Source of the DNA: Massilia rubra
GTDB taxonomy: Bacteria; Pseudomonadota; Gammaproteobacteria; Burkholderiales; Burkholderiaceae_D
Length of the DNA: 64,000 nucleotides
Direction: 5' to 3'
Assembly (NCBI RefSeq): GCF_011682065.1
Contig: NZ_VUYU01000015.1
Location: 106,402 to 170,401, forward strand
Shown here: positions 55,087-64,000 of the stretch, one piece after another
How positions within the stretch are numbered: position 1 is the first letter of the stretch
Layout: each line of letters starts with the position of its first letter
Notes under the pieces: generated by a model
What the model was told of the DNA's origin: nothing
Databases searched by the model: none
The model's input: the letters and a program-made list of their open reading frames with translations, nothing else
Translations under genes and position numbers: made by a program

Positions 55087-55221
55087 CCGCCGGTGTCAGG
55101 TCTGACATTCAGACACGAGCCCAGCCGCTGCACCACCCCGCCGGTGTCAGGTCTGACATTCGGACACGAGCCCAGCCGCTGCACAGCTGAAGCCGTGTCC
55201 GAATGTCAGACCTGACACCGG
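55087..55221. repeat. Compound repeat element: 51-bp tandem copy plus inverted copy
   Basis: Two direct copies with a 51-bp period (55087 and 55138) contain CGGTGTCAGGTCTGACATTC and ACACGAGCCCAGCCGCTGCA. The second forms a perfect 28-bp inverted repeat with 55194-55221 (CGTGTCCGAATGTCAGACCT...). The core is the same as in the element at 19483-19565. It follows the pump operon and may terminate it. Confidence 0.9.
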
Positions 55222-55243
55222 GGTGGGGTTTCATGGAAACCAT

Positions 55244-56194
55244 ATGAGCACGCTATTTAATACAACCGTCATCGCCGCCGCCTGCATGCTCTCCGCCAGC
55301 GCGGGCGCCGCGCAGCAAGCCGACTTGCCGGCACGCCTGGCCACCCACGTGCGCGCCATCGCTTCCACCGAGCACAACACCGGCACGCCCGCCGAACTCG
55401 AAAAAGCCGCCCTGTATATCGAAGCGACCCTCGCCGCCCAGGGCTACACGGTGCGCCGCGACGAGTATGTTTTCGATGGCCACAAGGTGCGCAACCTGGA
55501 GGTGTCGATATCGAACACCGCGCCCGGCAAGCAGCCGGAGCGCATCTATATCGTCGGCGCCCACTACGATTCCGCACCCGGCACGCCGGGCGCCAACGAT
55601 AACGGCAGCGGCACCGCCGCCGTGCTGGAACTGGCACGCTTGCTCAAGGGCCTGGCGCCGGCTCCCGGCAAGGAACTCAAATTCGTCCTGTTCGTGAACG
55701 AAGAGCCGCCCTACTACAACGGCCCGGGCATGGGCAGCCGCCGCCATGCGCGCGCACTCAAGGCGCGCGGGGCGAACGTGGAAGCGGCGCTTATCCTGGA
55801 AACCATCGGTTACTATTCCAACGCCAGCAACAGCCAGCGTTACCCGCCCGGCATCGGCGCGTTTTATCCCGACCAGGGCAATTTCATCGGCTTCGTCAGC
55901 ACCCTCGGCTCGATGGGACTGGTGCGCAGGACCGTGTCGGCCTTCCGCGATGCCTCGTCCTTTCCCGCCCAGGCGCTGGCGGCGCCGTCGTTCGTGCGCG
56001 GCGTCACCTGGTCCGATCACACCTCCTATAACCTCGAGGGCTACAGCGCGATCATGATCACCGATACCGCTACCATGCGCTACCCGCACTACCACACCAG
56101 CGCCGATACGCCCGATAAACTCGATTACGCCAGCATGTCCAGGGTGGTCGAGGGCATGTCGAGCGTGATCGGGGCGATGCTGCAAGACCGCTGA
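55244..56194 (+). CDS. Secreted M28-family zinc peptidase
   Basis: A 316-aa exported aminopeptidase-like enzyme with signal peptide MSTLFNTTVIAAACMLSASA. The five M28 zinc ligands or catalytic residues are recognisable: His and Asp in VGAHYDSA, Asp in PGANDNGSG, the Glu pair in FVNEEPP, Glu in ILETIGYYSN and His in YPHYHTSADTPDKLDY. The ATG at 55244 is chosen over a GTG within the repeat element. Monocistronic. Confidence 0.92.
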   Translation: MSTLFNTTVIAAACMLSASAGAAQQADLPARLATHVRAIASTEHNTGTPAELEKAALYIEATLAAQGYTVRRDEYVFDGHKVRNLEVSISNTAPGKQPERIYIVGAHYDSAPGTPGANDNGSGTAAVLELARLLKGLAPAPGKELKFVLFVNEEPPYYNGPGMGSRRHARALKARGANVEAALILETIGYYSNASNSQRYPPGIGAFYPDQGNFIGFVSTLGSMGLVRRTVSAFRDASSFPAQALAAPSFVRGVTWSDHTSYNLEGYSAIMITDTATMRYPHYHTSADTPDKLDYASMSRVVEGMSSVIGAMLQDR

Positions 56195-56240
56195 TGCCCC
56201 GGCGCGGCCTGCACGCCGCACGCCGTACGCAGCACCTTGG

Positions 56241-57092
56241 ATGAACGCCGGTTTCGCGGTATGCTATGCGTCAAGATCCTCCTTTAGCGGGTACACGGTG
56301 AGCCACTTTCGAACGCTGCTGACGTCTTCCCTGCTGGCCTTGTGCATGGCGCTGTGCACGGCCAATGCACAGGCGCGCATCAAGGTGGTCGTCGCCACCG
56401 ATTCGTGGGCCCAGCTGATGTACCTGGACAGCCGCAACGTGCCCGCGGGCGACCTGGCCGATTTCATCAACCGCATGAACGAGGTGCAGGATACCTTCCA
56501 GTTCGACCTGGTCATCTACCCGCGCCTGCGCGTCGACCGCGTCTTCATCGACAAGGAGGCCGACGTGTATCCTTTGCGTACCACCTTGTGGACCCGGCCG
56601 GAACTCGGCCTGCTGCCCACCAAAACCATCTTCACCAGCGGCGATATCTATTTCGCGCGCCGCGCCAACCGTTTCGGCGGCCACAAGGTGTTCGACGACC
56701 TGGCGACGAAAACCGTGGCCGGCGTGCGCGGCTACCATTACCAGCTATTTAACAATAACACCGACGAATCGTATATCTGGAAACACTTCAACGCCTATCT
56801 GTTCAGCTCCAACGAAGGGGTGATCCGCTTCGTGCAGGCTGGCCGGGCCGATGTCGGCATCGTTCCCGAAGTGATCATGGCGAAGTACATGAACGACCCC
56901 AACGTGCGCCAGCAACTGATCGTCGCCGAGCGCTACGATTCGCAAGTCGCGCTGTCGAACCTGGTCAGGAAAGACGGCCCCATCTCGGTGGAGCAAATGA
57001 ACGCCATCGTCGACCTGCTGGTCAAATCGGGCGATGTGCAGAAACTCAAGGCCAGGTTGAGCATTCAACCGGTGCGGCCGGCTAAAAAGTGA
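56241..57092 (+). CDS. Periplasmic solute-binding-like protein (SBP family 3 type)
   Basis: An exported protein of up to 283 aa. A signal peptide ([20 protein letters not shown]) begins about 22 residues after the first ATG, so the true start may be the GTG at 56298. The mature part has the two-lobed binding-protein pattern: [34 protein letters not shown] and [19 protein letters not shown]. No transporter genes are adjacent. It converges on a c-di-GMP signalling operon with an 11-bp overlap and could be an accessory sensor; that is speculative. Confidence 0.75.
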   Translation: MNAGFAVCYASRSSFSGYTVSHFRTLLTSSLLALCMALCTANAQARIKVVVATDSWAQLMYLDSRNVPAGDLADFINRMNEVQDTFQFDLVIYPRLRVDRVFIDKEADVYPLRTTLWTRPELGLLPTKTIFTSGDIYFARRANRFGGHKVFDDLATKTVAGVRGYHYQLFNNNTDESYIWKHFNAYLFSSNEGVIRFVQAGRADVGIVPEVIMAKYMNDPNVRQQLIVAERYDSQVALSNLVRKDGPISVEQMNAIVDLLVKSGDVQKLKARLSIQPVRPAKK

Positions 57093-59634
57093 GCGTGCGC
57101 TTGCCGGCGTCGGCAAGGAAGGCGGTGGCGTCGTCGCCGGTCAGCGGCCGGCTGAACAGGTAGCCCTGCATCACGTCGCAGCCCAGTTCGCGCAAGTGGC
57201 GTGCCTGCGCGGCTTGTTCGACGCCTTCGGCGATCACTTCCAGTCCCAGGCTGTGTCCGAGCGCGATCACGGCCCGCACGATGGCCGCATTGCCGCTGTT
57301 GTTCATCATGTCGCGCACGAAGGACATGTCGATCTTGAGCTTGTGGACCTTCAGTTGCTGCAGATAGGCGAGCGAAGAATAACCGGTGCCGAAATCGTCG
57401 ATCGACAGGCGCACCCCGAGCGCGCGCAGGTCGGCCAGCGACTGGAACGACAGTTCGCGTTCGAGCATGACGAAGCTTTCGGTGATTTCGAGTTCCAGCT
57501 GTTCGGGCGCGATGCCGGCTTCGTCGAGCGCGCGCCTGACCGAGTCGAGCAGGCGCCCCCGGCTCAGCTGCACCGCCGAGATATTCACCGCCGTGTGACG
57601 CGGCGCCAGCCCGGCGTCGCTCCAGCGGCGGATCTGGCGGCAGGCGGTGCGGAGGACCCAGTCGCCCAGCTCGACGATCAGGCCGCATTCCTCGGCCAGC
57701 GGGATGAAGGCGGCCGGCGCCACGTTCCCGCGCACCGGATGGGTCCAGCGGATCAGCGCTTCCAGGCCGGCCAGCTCGCCGCTGCGCAAGTCCATCTGGG
57801 GCTGGTAGTGCAGCGAGAATTCGCGCCGTTCGAGCGCGCCGCGCAGGTCCGCCTCCAGCGCCAGCCGCTCCCTGGCGCGCCCGCTCATCTCCGGCGAGAA
57901 AAAGCGCAAGCTCCCCGGCCCCTTGGCCTTGGCCTGGTGCAGGGCCACGGCGGCGTTGCTTTGCAAGGTCTCCAGATCGACGCCGTCGGCCGGATACAGC
58001 GCGATGCCGATGCTGGCGCCGACGTAGGCGCTGGTGCCGTCCAGCTGGTACGGTAGCGACAGGGCGTCGATGATGCGCTGGGCCAGCAGGTCGGCGCCGG
58101 GCGCGTTCGCTTCGCGCTCGAGCACGATATTGAATTCGTCGCCGCCCACGCGCGCGATCGCGTCCACCCCGGGCAACAGCGCGCGCAGGCGCGCGGCCAC
58201 CTCGACCAGCAAGCGGTCGCCGGCGCTGTGCCCCAGGCTTTCGTTGATCGTCATGAAGTTGTCGAGGTTGATGAACAGCAGGGCGAACTCCGATTGCGCA
58301 TGCCCGGCCTGCTTGACGGCGTGCGCCAGCAATTCGCCGAACAAGGCGCGGTTCGACAGGCCGGTCAGGGCGTCGCGGTGGATGGCGATATCGAGCTGCT
58401 GTTCGGCCTGGCGCCGCTGCGTGATGTTGGCGTACGAACCACGCCAGCCGCGCGCCTGGCCGGTGGCGTCGCGCACCCGCCTGGCCACATGCTCGACCCA
58501 GCGCTCGCTGCCGTCGGCGGCGCGGATGCGGCACGCGAACGGGGCGCTTTCGGCCTGGCCGCCGTCCGGCCCGCACTCTTTCCAGGCCGCCCGGTCGGCC
58601 GGCTCGACGATTTTTTCCATCAAGCCGGGATCGGCGAAAAAGTCGGCCGGCGCATACCCGGACACGGCGCTGCAGGCCGGCGAGACGTACAGGTAGCTGC
58701 CGTCCTCGGCCAGCCAGTATTCCCAGTTCGGCGAGTATTCGGCCAGGATGCGGTATTTTTCTTCGCTTTTCTGGAGCAAGGCGGTGCGCTGGGCCACCTG
58801 CCGTTCGAGGTGGCGCCGCAGCCGGCTCAGTTCGAGGTGGGTGCGCATGCGCGCGCGCACTTCCTCGATATCGAACGGCTTGGTGATGTAATCGGCCGCG
58901 CCCAGCGCGAAGCCTTTGAGCTTGTCTTGCGCCTGGTCGGCCACGGTGACGAAAATGATCGGAATGCGGTGGTGCTCCGGCAAGGACTTGAGGTACTGGC
59001 ATACCTCGTGGCCACCCATGCCGGGCATCCTGATGTCGAGCAAGATCAGGTCGGGCGGCGCCGCGCCCTGCACCAGCTCAATGGCCCTGGCGCCGGAATC
59101 GGCCAGCATGATGCGGTACTCGTCGCGCAAGCCTTCCAGCAGGCCGTGCAGGTTTTGCTGCACGTCGTCGACCAGCAGCACGCTCGGCACGGCGGCCGGC
59201 TCGGCGCCGGGCGCCTCCTCGAACTGGGCCGCATCGGCGCGGTAGCGTTGCAAGGCCAGTTGGGTATTGACGCGCAAGAGCAGCAATTCCGGGTCGACCG
59301 GCTTGGTGATGTAGTCCGCCACGCCCAGTTCGAGGCCGCCCGCCACATCGGCCGCGTCGTCCAGCGCGGAGACGAAAATCACCGGGATATGGCTGGTGGC
59401 GGGGTCCGATTTCAGGCTTGACAGGACCGTGTAGCCATCCATGCCCGGCATCCTGATGTCGAGCAGGATCAATTCCGGCTGCGGCGTGCGGCGCGCCAGT
59501 TCCAGCGCCTTCTGGCCCGAGGTGGCGGCCGTCATGGTGTGGGTCGCACCGAGGATATTCATCAGCAGGTGCAGGTTGTCGTGGACATCGTCGACGATCA
59601 GGATGCGTGGGCGATGTTGGCTGAAGCGATTCAT
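57082..59634 (-). CDS. REC-REC-PAS-GGDEF-EAL response regulator
   Basis: An 850-aa cytoplasmic c-di-GMP enzyme. Two receiver domains (first: [29 protein letters not shown]; second: [29 protein letters not shown]) are followed by a PAS domain ([20 protein letters not shown]). An intact GGDEF ([11 protein letters not shown]) and an intact EAL domain ([14 protein letters not shown], and [20 protein letters not shown]) follow. Both synthesis and breakdown of c-di-GMP are possible. It is translationally coupled to the upstream hybrid kinase (ATGA), its likely phosphodonor. Confidence 0.95.
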   Translation of the reverse strand: MNRFSQHRPRILIVDDVHDNLHLLMNILGATHTMTAATSGQKALELARRTPQPELILLDIRMPGMDGYTVLSSLKSDPATSHIPVIFVSALDDAADVAGGLELGVADYITKPVDPELLLLRVNTQLALQRYRADAAQFEEAPGAEPAAVPSVLLVDDVQQNLHGLLEGLRDEYRIMLADSGARAIELVQGAAPPDLILLDIRMPGMGGHEVCQYLKSLPEHHRIPIIFVTVADQAQDKLKGFALGAADYITKPFDIEEVRARMRTHLELSRLRRHLERQVAQRTALLQKSEEKYRILAEYSPNWEYWLAEDGSYLYVSPACSAVSGYAPADFFADPGLMEKIVEPADRAAWKECGPDGGQAESAPFACRIRAADGSERWVEHVARRVRDATGQARGWRGSYANITQRRQAEQQLDIAIHRDALTGLSNRALFGELLAHAVKQAGHAQSEFALLFINLDNFMTINESLGHSAGDRLLVEVAARLRALLPGVDAIARVGGDEFNIVLEREANAPGADLLAQRIIDALSLPYQLDGTSAYVGASIGIALYPADGVDLETLQSNAAVALHQAKAKGPGSLRFFSPEMSGRARERLALEADLRGALERREFSLHYQPQMDLRSGELAGLEALIRWTHPVRGNVAPAAFIPLAEECGLIVELGDWVLRTACRQIRRWSDAGLAPRHTAVNISAVQLSRGRLLDSVRRALDEAGIAPEQLELEITESFVMLERELSFQSLADLRALGVRLSIDDFGTGYSSLAYLQQLKVHKLKIDMSFVRDMMNNSGNAAIVRAVIALGHSLGLEVIAEGVEQAAQARHLRELGCDVMQGYLFSRPLTGDDATAFLADAGKRTLTF

Positions 59635-62600
59635 GGAGAAGTTCCGGATGACAGCTGGAAGGGCGCCGCGGCGGCGTGCGGCGGCATGGGATCGGGCTGG
59701 CCGGCCTGGCTCAGTTGCAGGCGCAGGGCGCGGGTCAGGGCCACGGCTTGTTCAATGTCGAAGGCGTCGGCGCAGTCCGCGATCGCGGCAATCGCGGCGG
59801 CGGCGCCGGTGCCGGCCGCACTGGCGCGCAATTGCGCCAGCAAGAAGACGGCCCGCCCCAGGTCGTAATCGAGTGCGCCGCTCAACTGGTCGAGCAGGTC
59901 AAGCAGGGGCGCGCCCGCCATGGCCGGCCCGCCGGCGGCGGCGGCGGGCGCCAGGCTGTCGATGTCGGCCAGCAGCGCGGCATGCAGTTCGTGCAGCGAC
60001 GCCAGCGCGGCCGCGTCGGGGGACGTATCGTGCTTGAGATTGGCGCTGATGGCGGCCAGCCGGGCAAACAGGGCGCCCGCGCCCAGATTGCCGGTCACGC
60101 CGAGCAGGGTATGGCAATACGCGTCGGCGCTGTCATGGTCCGGCGCGGCCAGCATGGCCGCCAGGCGCGCGGCGGCGTCGCCGTAGTGCTCGCGAAAGCG
60201 CAGCAGCTGGCGGCGGTAGGCGGCGGCCTTGCCGCCGATGCGGCGGATGCCTTCGCGCGCGTCCAGGCTGGCCAGCGCCAGCAAGTCGGCGGGGATGTCG
60301 GACGCGGCCGGCGCCGGCGGCGCAAGCGGGGTCGCCGACGGGGTCGCCGACGGCGCGCTCCGTATCCAGCGGCCCAGGGTGGCCAGCAGGCGCTCGGGCG
60401 CGATCGGCTTGGTCACATGGTCGTTCATGCCGGCCGCGCGGCTCTGTTCGGCGTCATGGGCCATCGCCAGTGCGGTCATGGCGATGATCGGCAGCGCGGC
60501 GAAGCGCGCACCGTCGGCGCCGGCGGCCATGGCGCGGATCCGGCGTGCCGCCTCGAGCCCGTCCATCACCGGCATCTGGACGTCCATCAGCACCCCGTCG
60601 TAGCTGACGCTGCGGACCATCTCGACGGCTTGCCGGCCATTGGCCGCCTCGTCCACCAGGATGCCTTCGCTTCGCAACAGTTCGCTTGCGAACTCGCGGT
60701 TGATGTCGTTATCCTCGACCAGCAACAGGCGTACGCCGGACAAGCCCGATGCGAGCGGGCGCAAGGCCGGCGGGCGGCGCCCGGGGTTGTCCAGGAGTCG
60801 TTTGCGGCCCAGCACCGACAACATCGCATCGAGCAGGGTCGAGGGCGAGACCGGCTTGATGAGAAAACCATCCACGCCCGCTTGCTGCGCCAGCCGGAAC
60901 ACATCTTCGCGGCCATAAGCGGTCAGCATGACCACCTTGGGCGAGGCCACGATACGCGGATCGGCGCGCAGCAGGCGGGTCACTTCGTCGCCGTTCATGT
61001 CGGGCATGCGCCAATCCATCAAGACCAGGTCGAACGGTTGCGCGCTGGCGGCGGCCAGCGCGGCCAGCGCCTCGGCGCCGTTGGCGGCCACGGCCACGTC
61101 GAGCTGCAGGAAGCGCAGCATGTCGGCCATGATCTCGCGTGCGGACTGGCTGTCGTCGACCACCATGACCCGTATCCCCTTGAGCAAGGGGCCGACCGGA
61201 TCGACCAGCAGCGCCGGCGCCGGCGCCGGCGCCGCGGGCCCCGGGCGCGCCAGGGTCAGTTCGAAGCACAGGGTGCTGCCCTGCCCCGGCGCCGAGTGAG
61301 CAATCCAGATGCGCCCACCCATCAGTTCGACCAGTTCCTTGCTGATCGCCAAGCCCAGTCCGGTACCGCCGAAGCGGCGCGTGGTGCTCTGGTCGGCCTG
61401 GGTAAACTTGGTGAACAATGCGCCCTGCACCTGCGCCGACATGCCGATGCCGGTGTCGCGCACCGCCATGTCGATGGTGATCTCGCTGTCACTGCTGGCC
61501 ACGGCGCGAAAACTCAGTTCGACTTCGCCCTGCTCGGTAAACTTGATCGCATTGCCGCACAGGTTGAGCAGGATCTGGCCCAGGCGCAAGGGGTCGCCCA
61601 GCAGGACCGAGGGGACCGCCGGATCGTAGCGGATCAGGAACTCGACCCCTTTCTGCCCGGCCTGGTATGCAAGCGTGTCAGTCAGTTGTTGCAGCACATC
61701 GTCGAGGCTGAACGGGATGATGTCGATGTCGAGTTTGCCGGCTTCGATCTTGGCGAAGTCGAGAATGTCGTTGATGATGCCAAGCAACGACAGCGCCGCG
61801 CTTTGCGCCTTGCCCAGGTAATTCCGGAGCGCCGGGGCCGGCTCGGTTTTCAGCGCCAGGTAGAGCATGCCCAGGATCGCGTTCATCGGCGTGCGGATTT
61901 CATGGCTCATATTGGCCAGGAATTGCCCCTTGGCCAGATTGGCGGCTTCGGCGGCGTCCTTGGCCTGCTGCAATTCGCAGGTGCGTTCGGCCACCAGATG
62001 CTCGAGGTTCTGGTTGACGCCCTTGAGCTCCTGCACCAGTTCGAACAGCTGCGCCTGGCTGTCGTTGAGGGCGCCGACCAGCTGGCCCAGTTCGTCCTGG
62101 TAGGGGTAGGCGATGTTGTCCGCCCTGCGCCCGCCGTGCGCGGCGCGCCACTGCGCCACCCCGCGCGCGACCTCGGTCACGCTGCGCGAGAGGCGATAGC
62201 TGATGGTCCAGGACACGATCAGCCACAACAGCGTACTGCCGAGCACGGAATTGAACAGCACCACGAAGAAGCTGTACTTGGTGCGATCCCACAACACGTC
62301 GCCATTGGCATACAGTTCGAGATGACCGATCAGGCGCTGCTTGTTATCGCGCTCCGTGTAGCGCAAGGCCACCGTTTCCTGCTGGTAGCCGGGCAATGCC
62401 GAACTGCCCGCGCCGGAGCGCACAGCGGGACGATCGCCGTCGCCAACGAGCTCCTGGCCGTCGATATTCCTGATCCGCACCCCGGTGACAATCGCATTCT
62501 GGCGCACGCCGCGCACCACGGCCCGCAGGCGGGCGGTATCGAGCTCCCACAACGCTTGCGCCGCGCCCGGTTCCACAGTGCGGCCGAGCGAGGCCAGGTC

Positions 62601-62732
62601 GCCGGCGATGGCGCGGCTGACCGAGAAATACTGGATGCCGAGTTGCAGCACCGTCATGCTCACCGACAGCAGCAGGTACCACGGCAGCATGGTGTAGAGA
62701 AGGCGGCTGGCAAGCGTTTGCGTGCTGAACAT
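59631..62732 (-). CDS. Hybrid sensor histidine kinase with two receivers and an Hpt-like domain
   Basis: A 1033-aa membrane kinase. The ATG at 62732 with GGAGGG upstream is chosen. Two membrane helices (about 9-32 and 150-172) flank a periplasmic sensor; then come HAMP, the H-box [20 protein letters not shown], the ATPase domain ([18 protein letters not shown]) and two receivers ([18 protein letters not shown] and [18 protein letters not shown]). A C-terminal Hpt-like domain carries [13 protein letters not shown] with the candidate phospho-His. The full phosphorelay is thus in one protein, and it shares an operon with the REC-REC-GGDEF-EAL gene. Confidence 0.94.
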   Translation of the reverse strand: MFSTQTLASRLLYTMLPWYLLLSVSMTVLQLGIQYFSVSRAIAGDLASLGRTVEPGAAQALWELDTARLRAVVRGVRQNAIVTGVRIRNIDGQELVGDGDRPAVRSGAGSSALPGYQQETVALRYTERDNKQRLIGHLELYANGDVLWDRTKYSFFVVLFNSVLGSTLLWLIVSWTISYRLSRSVTEVARGVAQWRAAHGGRRADNIAYPYQDELGQLVGALNDSQAQLFELVQELKGVNQNLEHLVAERTCELQQAKDAAEAANLAKGQFLANMSHEIRTPMNAILGMLYLALKTEPAPALRNYLGKAQSAALSLLGIINDILDFAKIEAGKLDIDIIPFSLDDVLQQLTDTLAYQAGQKGVEFLIRYDPAVPSVLLGDPLRLGQILLNLCGNAIKFTEQGEVELSFRAVASSDSEITIDMAVRDTGIGMSAQVQGALFTKFTQADQSTTRRFGGTGLGLAISKELVELMGGRIWIAHSAPGQGSTLCFELTLARPGPAAPAPAPALLVDPVGPLLKGIRVMVVDDSQSAREIMADMLRFLQLDVAVAANGAEALAALAAASAQPFDLVLMDWRMPDMNGDEVTRLLRADPRIVASPKVVMLTAYGREDVFRLAQQAGVDGFLIKPVSPSTLLDAMLSVLGRKRLLDNPGRRPPALRPLASGLSGVRLLLVEDNDINREFASELLRSEGILVDEAANGRQAVEMVRSVSYDGVLMDVQMPVMDGLEAARRIRAMAAGADGARFAALPIIAMTALAMAHDAEQSRAAGMNDHVTKPIAPERLLATLGRWIRSAPSATPSATPLAPPAPAASDIPADLLALASLDAREGIRRIGGKAAAYRRQLLRFREHYGDAAARLAAMLAAPDHDSADAYCHTLLGVTGNLGAGALFARLAAISANLKHDTSPDAAALASLHELHAALLADIDSLAPAAAAGGPAMAGAPLLDLLDQLSGALDYDLGRAVFLLAQLRASAAGTGAAAAIAAIADCADAFDIEQAVALTRALRLQLSQAGQPDPMPPHAAAAPFQLSSGTSP

Positions 62733-63159
62733 CAACCCTCCGGTCAAGGGACATCCCCGGCTCGCAGGCTGTGCATGCGCCCGCAATGTCCTTGATCTGG
62801 CGCAGTAGCTTGCCCGACGCGCCATGTTAGCGCCCAGTGATTCATTCTAGTCGGATGGGATGCCAGCGTGCAAGCGTCAGGTGCCGCCGGGTTGGGAAAA
62901 TGAATGACTTGCCAAAAATCACAACAAAAGCGGCGCTGAATACAATCAACACGGCAAAGCTGAGCTTGTCTTTCTGGAAAATCGACTGATCGTTTCGTGG
63001 CGCCAAGCCCCCGGCTGGCAGGCATGCCGGCCTTGTTACGGTTCAACAACAATCGAACCCATGCATATTGAATATTTTCCAGATACCAACGAACCGGGAC
63101 AGCGTTACGGGCGGATAATCGGGGCTTGCCATCCCCCCGTCCATTGCAAGGAAAACATC
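62733..63159. other. Divergent intergenic region of about 430 bp
   Basis: It lies between the hybrid kinase (minus) and the chemoreceptor gene (plus). I see no convincing gene. The only notable signals are the two ribosome sites at its edges and a GGATAAT-containing stretch near 63113 that lacks a matching -35. Promoters for both genes must lie here. Confidence 0.4.
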
Positions 63160-64000
63160 ATGTTCTCTGATATCCGCATCGGTTCACGCCTTGCCATCAG
63201 CTTTGCCGTCGTCCTGATGCTGTCCATCGTATCGACCGGGTACGCCATCATGGCCGCGCGCGATAACGCGCTTGCCACCGAGCGCATGATGGCCGAGCCG
63301 CTGGCCAAGGAACGCCTGATTTCCGATTGGTATGGCAACACCTACGCGGCCATCACCCGCACCGCGCTGATCGCGCGCAGCAGCGACAATACCCTCTCGA
63401 GCACCTTCGCGACGACCATCGCCGACAGCGTCAAGCGCAGCACGGAGTTGATCAAGACGCTAGAACCGCTGCTCGTGAGCGCCGATGAATTGGCGACCAT
63501 GAAGTCGATCCAGGCGCAGCGCAGCGCCTACCAGGCGGCCAAGGACAAGGTCATGAACGCCAAAAAAGCGGGCGATGCCGACGCGGCGGTGGCGCTTTTC
63601 AACGATAGCTTCATGCCGGCGGCGAATGCGTACCAAAACAGCCTGCAAGCCATGCTGGTCATGCAGCGCAAGGCGATCGACGATATCGCCATCCTCATCG
63701 ATCGCGCCAACACCCGCACCGTGACCTTGCTGCTGGTGCTCGGCACCCTGGCCGTGCTGACCGGGGCCGCGTGCGCCTTCCTGATCACGCGCTCGATCAC
63801 GGTGCCTTTGAGAGCGGCCGTGGCGGTGGCCGGCACGGTCGCCAGCGGCGACCTGACCACGCAATTCGGCGCAGCCTCGCGCGACGAAATCGGTGACCTG
63901 ATGCGCGCCCTGCACGCGATGAACGACTCGCTCACGCGGGTGGTGTCGGAAGTGCAGAGCGGGACCAACGCGATCGCCATCGGCTCGACCGAAATCGCCG
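63160..64000 (+). CDS. Methyl-accepting chemotaxis protein, N-terminal part (runs off the window)
   Basis: Chemoreceptor, first 280 codons only. MFSDIRIGSRLAISFAVVLM opens the first membrane helix. The periplasmic domain of about 150 residues is a four-helix bundle of the 4HB_MCP type. A second membrane helix (TLLLVLGTLAVLTGAACAFL) and a HAMP domain (ITRSITVPLRAAVAVAGTVA) follow. The signalling domain begins at the window end. AAGGAA lies 7 bp before the ATG. The ligand is unknown. Confidence 0.92.
   Translation, partial: MFSDIRIGSRLAISFAVVLMLSIVSTGYAIMAARDNALATERMMAEPLAKERLISDWYGNTYAAITRTALIARSSDNTLSSTFATTIADSVKRSTELIKTLEPLLVSADELATMKSIQAQRSAYQAAKDKVMNAKKAGDADAAVALFNDSFMPAANAYQNSLQAMLVMQRKAIDDIAILIDRANTRTVTLLLVLGTLAVLTGAACAFLITRSITVPLRAAVAVAGTVASGDLTTQFGAASRDEIGDLMRALHAMNDSLTRVVSEVQSGTNAIAIGSTEIA

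Noticed and set aside
59676..62795. Over 1000-codon plus-strand frame opposite the hybrid kinase
   Set aside because: Same artefact: composition of a GC-rich antisense strand, no start context, no domains, while the minus-strand gene has full kinase and receiver motifs.
63111..63120. GCGGATAA as a sigma-28 (FliA) -10 for the chemoreceptor gene
   Set aside because: It matches 7 of 8 consensus bases, but no TAAA lies 15 bp upstream.

Overview
The window looks like chromosome from a GC-rich betaproteobacterium, most likely Oxalobacteraceae of the Massilia/Telluria/Duganella group. This is inferred from gene content and order (hrpA-argA-yggX, imuA-imuB, a HexR-type Entner-Doudoroff cluster, many c-di-GMP and two-component genes) and strong G/C preference at third codon positions. 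No rRNA, tRNA, insertion sequence, integrase or CRISPR array was found.

Layout. 1-3040: envelope-stress operon on the minus strand (Do-type protease, response regulator, truncated histidine kinase). 3332-3892: small heat-shock gene with a heat-shock-type promoter and a predicted ROSE-like RNA thermometer in its leader. 4001-4979: tandem duplication, an unknown gene, and an inverted array of 10-bp GAGACAAAAY units. 5263-8494: M61 peptidase, a small protein, an alpha/beta hydrolase. 8585-10719: SOS mutasome genes imuA-imuB under a perfect LexA box but without dnaE2. 11287-12554: PHB-depolymerase-like esterase with a short coupled upstream ORF. 12778-20672: PRC-barrel protein, hrpA, argA, yggX, a lipoprotein, rpiA. 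20871-22826: receiver / CheC-like / diguanylate cyclase operon. 23029-27904: Lrp-type regulator, ACT-domain protein, MacA-MacB-type exporter with MacB split in two.

27978-33631 is an orphan type VI secretion cargo operon: vgrG, DUF2169 protein, a PAAR-like (DUF4150) protein with an unrecognised C-terminal putative toxin domain, and a small putative immunity gene, each start overlapping the previous stop. GC is lower at its toxin/immunity end. No tss structural genes are present.

35152-48297 holds central carbon metabolism: edd-eda diverging from pgi-lactonase, then zwf-hexR-tal. A shared 16-bp motif (TGTAGTRAAWTT core) lies upstream of edd, upstream of pgi and twice upstream of zwf, and the cognate RpiR-family regulator (HexR) is encoded inside the cluster, so this reads as a local regulon. 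Between the two halves is a KaiC-like double-ATPase gene translationally coupled to a histidine kinase, without kaiA or kaiB.

48463-55073: AcrR-type repressor divergent from an AcrAB-OprM-type RND pump. 55244-64000: M28 peptidase, solute-binding protein, a coupled hybrid kinase and REC-REC-PAS-GGDEF-EAL protein, and the start of a chemoreceptor. Three families of intergenic repeat elements sit at gene ends.
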